Below the pieces are notes generated by a model that was not told the DNA's origin, made no database searches, and was given only the letters and a program-made list of their open reading frames with translations. Positions 5,574 to 6,100 of a stretch of 6,100 nucleotides of DNA are shown piece after piece. This stretch comes from an uncultured Pirellulaceae bacterium (GTDB lineage Bacteria; Planctomycetota; Planctomycetia; Pirellulales; Pirellulaceae): NCBI GenBank assembly GCA_934255105.1, contig CAKQNH010000318.1, forward strand, positions 1-6,100. The letters are read 5' to 3'. Position 1 is the stretch's first letter; every line of letters starts with the position of its first letter. The position numbers were made by a program, and so were the translations under genes.

Positions 5574-6100
5574 TCAAGGTTTGTCTGCAATGGGCGATAG
5601 TGGATCTGGGATATGGCGCGCATCGTACGCATAGTTGCCGCGCTGTGGTGGCTGAGCCCATAGGACCGCGTTGCAGATAATTCGCTGCACTTGCGGTTGG
5701 TAGTAGATGGGATACGTCTCATGCCCTGGGCGAAAATAGAAAATCTTGCCTTGCCCACGGCGGAACGTGCAGCCGCTGCGGAATACCTCGCCCCCTTCAA
5801 ACCAACTGATCAGCAGCAGTTCGTCTGGTTGTGGGATATCGAAGTGCTCGCCGTACATCTCGGTGGCTGGCAGGTCGATAAAGTCGCCTTGGATACCGTT
5901 CAAGATGGGATGTCCGGGAGCGGTGATCCACAAACGTTCGCGCTCGCCCGCCTCGCGCCAGCGGAGCATACAGCCGGTACCCATCAACCGCCGAAAAATT
6001 TTCGAGCCATGGCCCGAATGCAATACGATCAGCCCCATCCCCTCGAGGACTCGGCGTTGCACGCGGTCGACCACCGCATCGCTGACCTTCTCGTGCTCGG
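5574..6100 (-). CDS. ThuA-domain protein (class I glutamine amidotransferase-like fold), 5' end outside the window
   Basis: The frame is open from the window edge (reading [20 protein letters not shown]) to TGA 5576-5574, about 174 visible residues. Core matches to the ThuA family are [20 protein letters not shown], a GHPILNGI segment, [13 protein letters not shown], and [15 protein letters not shown] before [12 protein letters not shown]. ThuA was named for trehalose utilisation in Sinorhizobium; most planctomycete homologues have unknown substrates and probably act in carbohydrate turnover. The missing start would add about 60-70 residues for the usual ~240. A GTG at 6074 is in frame but lies inside the conserved helix, so it is not the start. 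The stop overlaps TTG 5577 of the phosphatase and lies 8 bases before its preferred GTG, so the two are probably co-transcribed and translationally coupled. Confidence 0.9.
   Translation of the reverse strand, partial: EHEKVSDAVVDRVQRRVLEGMGLIVLHSGHGSKIFRRLMGTGCMLRWREAGERERLWITAPGHPILNGIQGDFIDLPATEMYGEHFDIPQPDELLLISWFEGGEVFRSGCTFRRGQGKIFYFRPGHETYPIYYQPQVQRIICNAVLWAQPPQRGNYAYDARHIPDPLSPIADKP

Noticed and set aside
5062..5800. ORFs on both strands inside the phosphatase and ThuA genes
   Set aside because: They are shadows of two clear protein families that occupy the other frames with intact motifs.

Overview
The window looks like a planctomycete chromosome, most likely a Pirellula/Rhodopirellula/Blastopirellula-type lineage. 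This is inferred from protein style, not from a marker gene: a planctomycete-type Hint (pretoxin) domain with its WIDVEMIRP and VYNLEVHGHHIYQV blocks, a secreted LVIVD-repeat protein, a ThuA-domain protein, and a remnant that resembles small planctomycete transthyretin-like proteins. About half of the window is intact genes. The rest is a patchwork of broken gene pieces.

Region 1 (1-2307) is a decayed polymorphic-toxin locus. It opens with the N-terminal block of a Hint domain (CFVAGTKV) that runs into a stop at 213. An Ala/Gly-rich stretch with in-frame stops follows. Next comes an antisense, 5'-truncated Rpn-family (YhgA-like, PD-(D/E)XK) gene at 600 to about 1304. The C-terminal two thirds of a Hint domain, ending in the canonical VHN, then continues into the first residues of a toxin domain. 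Imperfect direct repeats (371-425 and 1292-1349) bracket the Rpn fragment. The toxin end has been replaced by a palindromic repeat element (about 2103-2217), which abuts a roughly 30-residue fragment of an unrelated protein tail.

Region 2 (2347-3489) holds one apparently intact gene for a secreted protein with LVIVD-type beta-propeller repeats. The next 384 bases (3490-3873) have no convincing gene.

Region 3 (3874 to about 4320) has a tRNA with a CAU anticodon whose body looks like tRNA-Ile2 (lysidine type), a good intrinsic terminator, a perfect 10-bp hairpin, and what looks like the Lys-rich N-terminal remnant of a phage-type integrase. Together these suggest an old integration at the tRNA. 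A small unassigned minus-strand ORF (4433-4687) follows.

Region 4 (4705-6100, minus strand) is a two-gene unit: a ThuA-domain protein, cut by the window edge, followed at near-zero spacing by a HAD-superfamily phosphatase of the sucrose-phosphatase type. Their tight coupling suggests a shared role in carbohydrate metabolism, but the substrate cannot be read from the sequence.

I do not see a new defence or biosynthetic system here. The most informative signals are the rearranged Hint/toxin locus with its nested mobile-type fragments, the tRNA-linked integrase remnant, and a perfect 20-bp palindrome inside the phosphatase cap linker.
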